A stretch of 22,524 nucleotides of DNA. It comes from Serpentinimonas sp. GTDB taxonomy: Bacteria; Pseudomonadota; Gammaproteobacteria; Burkholderiales; Burkholderiaceae_C. Under the pieces are notes generated by a model. The model was not told where the DNA came from and searched no databases. It saw only the letters and a list, made by a program, of their open reading frames with translations. Shown piece by piece: positions 19,230-22,524 of this stretch (its first letter is position 1; each line of letters opens with the position of its first letter). Made by a program: the position numbers and the translations under genes. The stretch spans positions 1-22,524 of the forward strand of contig JALOSG010000059.1 of NCBI GenBank assembly GCA_025458665.1, given 5' to 3'.

Positions 19230-19985
19230 ATGACAACCGCCGAGAATGCATCCACCCAGGGCCTGGTTTCTGGCTCTGTCCGCAGATCCTTTTCCGCCGC
19301 TTTTCTGGGCGCTGCGCTGGTGCTTGCAGGCTGCGCCACCGGACCCAACGCCAACCCCAAAGATCCGCTGGAGCCGCTGAACCGCAGCGTTTACCAGTTC
19401 AACGATGCCGTAGACCGCACGGTGCTCAAACCGGTGGCGGAAACCTACGTGGACGCAGTGCCCAGCCCAGTCCGCACCGGCGTCAGCAACTTTTTTGGCA
19501 ACCTGCGTGATGCTTGGTCTGCAGTGAACGCGCTGCTGCAAGGCCGGCCTGCGGAAGCCGGTGAGAACATGATGCGCTTCAGCGTGAACACCTTCCTGGG
19601 GTTTGGTGGTCTCCTGGATATCGCGTCCGAGGCCGGGATTCCCCGCACCACGCTGGACTTCGGGACCACGCTGGGCCGTTGGGGTGTGCCCTCCGGCCCT
19701 TACCTCGTGCTGCCCTTGCTGGGTTCCTCTTCCCTGCGCGACGCTACGGGGCTGGTGGCCGACAACCGTGGCGACATCCTGAGCCAGAATGTGGACCACA
19801 TTCCCAGCCGAAACAGCCTCTATACCTTGCGCATTGTCGACACGCGGGCCAACCTGCTGCGTGCCGGTAGCCTGCTGGAAGAAGCTTCGCTGGACAAATA
19901 CAGCTTCACCCGCGACGCCTACCTGCAGCGGCGCCAGTACCTGAGCGGCCGCGAAGCGCCCGAGGAACGTTTCGACAAGGACTGA
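19230..19985 (+). CDS. mlaA: Outer-membrane phospholipid lipoprotein MlaA (VacJ)
   Basis: Outer-membrane lipoprotein that removes misplaced phospholipids from the outer leaflet and hands them to MlaC. The 251-residue precursor has a lipobox LAGC with lipidated Cys35 and an unusually long n-region of about 20 residues, then the MlaA core (DPLEPLNRSVYQFNDAVDRTVLKPVAETY, FFGNLRDAWSAVNALLQG, GRWGVPSGPYLVLPLLGSSSLRDATG). ATG follows AAGGGG. No in-frame ATG lies closer to the lipobox. In enterobacteria this gene is unlinked (vacJ). Here it sits between mlaD and mlaC, so outer- and inner-membrane parts are co-expressed. Confidence 0.95.
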   Translation: MTTAENASTQGLVSGSVRRSFSAAFLGAALVLAGCATGPNANPKDPLEPLNRSVYQFNDAVDRTVLKPVAETYVDAVPSPVRTGVSNFFGNLRDAWSAVNALLQGRPAEAGENMMRFSVNTFLGFGGLLDIASEAGIPRTTLDFGTTLGRWGVPSGPYLVLPLLGSSSLRDATGLVADNRGDILSQNVDHIPSRNSLYTLRIVDTRANLLRAGSLLEEASLDKYSFTRDAYLQRRQYLSGREAPEERFDKD

Positions 19986-20041
19986 GCCCGGGTCTGCCGC
20001 GGGCGGCGCAACAGTAGCTACCAGTTGTAAGCCAGCCCCGG

Positions 20042-20056
20042 ACCGGGCCCGGTTTT
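20042..20056 (+). repeat. Perfect 12-bp palindrome followed by TTTT, mlaA-mlaC gap
   Basis: ACCGGGCCCGGT at 20042-20053, its last T beginning a run of four T. It could be a weak terminator or processing site that tunes mlaCB relative to mlaFEDA. A perfect palindrome leaves little room for a hairpin loop, so a protein-binding site is also possible. Confidence 0.35.
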
Positions 20057-20148
20057 GTGGTCAGATCAGGGCCTACCCCGGAGGTGCGTCGCATAGGGTG
20101 CACCTAATTGATTTCCCGCGAAGGGCTTCACCCCTGAAGGACGAATAC

Positions 20149-20850
20149 ATGAATCCTATCCGCCCAGTTTCTGCATCCCTGTCCTCTCGTTCCCTGTCCC
20201 GCCGGTGGGCCCTGGCCAGCCTGCTGGCTGGCGGTGTGTCGGTGCTCGCGCTGGGTGCATCCCGCGCTCTGGCCGCTGCACCTGAGGCGCCCGATGCGCT
20301 GATTCAGCGCATCGCGGCGGTGGTGATCGATGCGATCAAGGCCGACCCAGCCATACAGCGCGGCGAAACCGCCCGCGTGGTGGCGCTGGTGGACAGGGAG
20401 ATCATGCCGCACGTGAACTTCACGCGGATGACCGCTTCTGCAGTGGGGCGCTTCTGGCGAGAGGCCACGCCCGCGCAGCGCCAGCGGTTGCAGGAAGAAT
20501 TCAAGCTGTTGCTGGTACGTACTTACTCGGGCGCGCTGGGCCAGGTGACCAACGAGACCCTGACCCTGCGCCCCTTGCGTGCGCGGCCTACCGATGCCGA
20601 GGTGGTGGTCCGCTCCGAACTGCGCGGCCGCGGCGACCCGATCCAGATCGACTACCGCATGGAGAAGACCGACAGCGGCTGGAAGATTTACGATCTGAAC
20701 GTGCTGGGTGTATGGCTGGTGGAAACCTACCGCACCCAGTTTGCACAGGAAATCAACGCCAAAGGCATTGATGGCCTGATTGCCGCGCTGGCCCAGCGCA
20801 ACAGCAGCAATGCTGCGCCGGCCGCTCCTGGCGCACCAGCCCGCAGCTAA
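20149..20850 (+). CDS. mlaC: Periplasmic phospholipid-binding protein MlaC
   Basis: Soluble carrier shuttling phospholipid between MlaA and MlaFEDB. The 233-residue precursor has a signal peptide with a twin-Arg-containing n-region (LSRRWALASLL), so Sec or Tat export is possible, and cleavage near residues 42-44. The MlaC/Ttg2D domain follows, with DREIMPHVNFTRMTASAVGRFWREATPAQRQRLQEEFKLLLVRTYSGAL, VVVRSELRGRGDPIQIDYRM and WKIYDLNVLGVWLVETYR. ATG at 20149 follows GAAGGA and gives a correct signal peptide. An in-frame GTG at 20098 is rejected. The 163-bp gap from mlaA is the longest in the operon. Confidence 0.95.
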   Translation: MNPIRPVSASLSSRSLSRRWALASLLAGGVSVLALGASRALAAAPEAPDALIQRIAAVVIDAIKADPAIQRGETARVVALVDREIMPHVNFTRMTASAVGRFWREATPAQRQRLQEEFKLLLVRTYSGALGQVTNETLTLRPLRARPTDAEVVVRSELRGRGDPIQIDYRMEKTDSGWKIYDLNVLGVWLVETYRTQFAQEINAKGIDGLIAALAQRNSSNAAPAAPGAPARS

Positions 20851-20859
20851 GGGGACTGC

Positions 20860-21171
20860 ATGGACAATCTGCCCGAAACGGCCAGCCCCGACATGGAGTT
20901 GCCGCCGCTACCCCGCCGGCTGGGCCACGGCAACGCCGAGGCATTCCTTGCCCAGTGCGTCCAGGGTTTGCACTTGGCAGGTGGACCTGGCAAGCGTGTG
21001 GTCATAGACGGCAAGCAGCTGGAAGACTTCGATTCATCGGCCATTGCGGTGCTGGTGGGCCTGCGCCGCGTGGCGGAGGAGCGCCAGCTCTCGCTGCGTT
21101 TCCTGAACCTGCCCGAACGCCTGCGCGGCCTGTCGGTGTTGTACGGCGTGGGCGACTGGCTGCCCGCGTAA
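20860..21171 (+). CDS. mlaB: STAS-domain protein MlaB
   Basis: Small cytoplasmic STAS protein that binds MlaF and stabilises the transporter. The 103-residue product has the STAS core: KRVVIDGKQLEDFDSSAIAVLVGLRRVAEERQ, with the conserved D-S-S before the helix, then LRFLNLPERLRGLSVLYGV. ATG follows AAGGGGA, nine bases after the mlaC stop. Remote similarity and operon position both support the call. Without the context only 'STAS domain' could be said. Confidence 0.9.
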   Translation: MDNLPETASPDMELPPLPRRLGHGNAEAFLAQCVQGLHLAGGPGKRVVIDGKQLEDFDSSAIAVLVGLRRVAEERQLSLRFLNLPERLRGLSVLYGVGDWLPA

Positions 21172-21183
21172 AATACCGGGCTC

Positions 21184-22173
21184 ATGTCCGCTGTCTCCTT
21201 CCACCACGTATTCAAAAGCTTCGCAACCCCCCGCGGTGAATTACAGGCCCTCAAGGGCGTGTCTTTTCAGGTAGAGCAGGGCGAGTTCTTCGGCCTTCTG
21301 GGGCCCAACGGCGCGGGCAAGACCACCCTCATCAGCATTCTGGCGGGCCTCACGCGGGCCAGTTCGGGCAGCGTGGAGGTCCTGGGCAGCGACGTGCAGC
21401 GCGACTACCAGGCCGCCCGCCGCCGCCTGGGGGTGGTGCCGCAGGAACTGGTGTTCGACCCGTTCTTCAGCGTCCGGGAGACGCTGCGCATCCAGTCCGG
21501 GTACTTCGGTATCAAGAACAACGGCGCGTGGATCGACGAACTTCTGGAAGGCCTGGGCCTGGCCGACAAGGCGGGCGCCAACATGCGCCAGCTTTCGGGC
21601 GGCATGAAGCGGCGCGTGCTGGTGGCGCAAGCGCTGGTGCACCAACCCCCCGTCATCGTGCTCGACGAGCCCACCGCCGGTGTGGACGTGGAGCTGCGCC
21701 AGACGCTGTGGCGCTTTGTCTCCAAGCTCAACAAGCAGGGCAGCACGGTGCTGCTCACCACGCATTACCTGGAAGAGGCCGAAGCGCTGTGCGGCCGCAT
21801 TGCCATGCTCAAACAGGGCGAGGTGGTGGCGCTGGAGCGCACCTCCGAGCTGCTGCGCCGTGCGGCTGCCAATGTGCTGCGCTTCAAGACCGACGAGACT
21901 TTGCCGCCCGATCTGGCCGAGATCGCGCGCACCACCGGGCGTTTTGTGCAGCTGCCTGCGCCTACCGCGGCGGAGGTGGAGCGCCTGCTGGCGCGGCTGC
22001 GCGAGGCGGGTATTGCGCCCGAGGATATCGAGGTGAGCAAGGCCGACCTCGAAGACGTGTTCCTCGATGTGATGGCCAACAGCCACAAACCAGCACCGTC
22101 TCCCCAGGCCCCGCCTGCGGTGGACGACACCACGGCGGAAAAGACGGCCGCTTCCAGCGAGGTGGCGCCATGA
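21184..22173 (+). CDS. ABC transporter ATPase, ABC-2 export type (YadG-like)
   Basis: ATPase of an export-type ABC system, 329 residues. Walker A GPNGAGKTT (40-48), Q-loop VPQELVFDPFFSVRE, signature LSGGMKRRV, Walker B VIVLDEPTAGVD and switch-His LTTHYLEEAEALC are all intact. After the ABC domain comes a regulatory region of about 90 residues ending in VSKADLEDVFLDVM, typical of YadG/CcmA-like ATPases, then an unstructured Pro/Ala/Thr tail. The substrate is unknown. It lies 12 bases after mlaB and may be co-transcribed with the mla genes. Its stop overlaps the permease ATG by four bases. Confidence 0.93.
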   Translation: MSAVSFHHVFKSFATPRGELQALKGVSFQVEQGEFFGLLGPNGAGKTTLISILAGLTRASSGSVEVLGSDVQRDYQAARRRLGVVPQELVFDPFFSVRETLRIQSGYFGIKNNGAWIDELLEGLGLADKAGANMRQLSGGMKRRVLVAQALVHQPPVIVLDEPTAGVDVELRQTLWRFVSKLNKQGSTVLLTTHYLEEAEALCGRIAMLKQGEVVALERTSELLRRAAANVLRFKTDETLPPDLAEIARTTGRFVQLPAPTAAEVERLLARLREAGIAPEDIEVSKADLEDVFLDVMANSHKPAPSPQAPPAVDDTTAEKTAASSEVAP

Positions 22174-22524
22174 CCGGCTGGCAGACGCTGCTCTACAAGG
22201 AGGTGCTGCGCTTCTGGAAGGTGGGCTTTCAGACGGTGGCGGCGCCCGTCATCACCTCCATCCTTTATCTGCTGGTGTTTGGCCATGTGCTGGAAGAGCG
22301 GGTGCAGGTGTACGAGGGTGTGAGCTACACCGCCTTCCTGCTTCCCGGCCTGATCATGATGGCGGTGCTGCAGAACGCCTTCGCCAACAGTTCTTCCAGC
22401 CTGATTCAGAGCAAGATCATGGGCAGCCTGGTGTTCGTCCTGCTCACGCCGCTGTCCTACAAGGCATGGTTTGCCGCCTACGTGGGGTCCTCCGTGGTGC
22501 GCGGCGTGGCCGTAGGCCTGGGCG
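22170..22524 (+). CDS. ABC-2 type permease, N-terminal part (runs off window)
   Basis: Membrane partner of the preceding ATPase. The visible 118 residues start MTGWQTLLYKEVLRFWKVGFQTVAAPVITSILYLLVFGHVL, the usual YadH-like opening with an amphipathic segment and first helix. A second helix region (TAFLLPGLIMMAVLQNAF) and the conserved SSLIQSKIMGSLVFVLLTPLS follow. ATG overlaps the upstream stop (ATGA), giving a fixed ATPase-permease pair. Truncated by the window edge. Confidence 0.93.
   Translation, partial: MTGWQTLLYKEVLRFWKVGFQTVAAPVITSILYLLVFGHVLEERVQVYEGVSYTAFLLPGLIMMAVLQNAFANSSSSLIQSKIMGSLVFVLLTPLSYKAWFAAYVGSSVVRGVAVGLG

Overview
The window is a dense, GC-rich bacterial chromosome segment with almost no intergenic space. 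Protein sequences, frequent four-base ATGA gene overlaps, the pilMNOPQ-aroK-aroB order and an mla cluster that contains mlaA all point to a betaproteobacterium, most likely Burkholderiales and probably Comamonadaceae. This is judged from recalled family features, not from a database search. Apart from one transposase-like gene, everything looks like core chromosome.

Region 1 (1-422, minus strand) is the N-terminus of a class A penicillin-binding protein of the PBP1A type. It is separated by a 341-bp divergent promoter region from region 2 (764-8865, plus strand). Region 2 holds the type IV pilus alignment and secretin operon pilM-pilN-pilO-pilP-pilQ, followed by shikimate kinase (aroK), 3-dehydroquinate synthase (aroB) and a dGTP triphosphohydrolase-like HD gene (dgt). 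Region 3 (8870-10831) is an MFS transporter followed with no spacer by a degenerate Y1/RAYT-type transposase-like gene. The stop codon of that gene lies inside a long REP-like hairpin.

Region 4 (10832-17040) is the glutamate synthase locus. It has a textbook sigma-54 (RpoN) promoter, then gltB broken by two independent lesions (a 5-bp insertion near 12640 and an out-of-frame deletion of about 230 bp at 13700), then an intact gltD and a strong rho-independent terminator. As written, the large GOGAT subunit cannot be made, so this is either a recent pseudogene or a sequence/assembly error.

Region 5 (17050-21171) is the Mla phospholipid-transport operon in the order mlaF-mlaE-mlaD-mlaA-mlaC-mlaB: inner-membrane ABC complex, outer-membrane lipoprotein and periplasmic shuttle together. 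Region 6 (21184-end) is a second ABC system, an ATPase plus the start of an ABC-2 type permease that runs off the window.

I found no wholly new multi-gene system. The items most worth a second look are the doubly broken gltB, the sigma-54 promoter in front of it, and the apparently domesticated transposase-like gene with its hairpin. There are no tRNA or rRNA genes, CRISPR arrays or complete insertion sequences that I can see.
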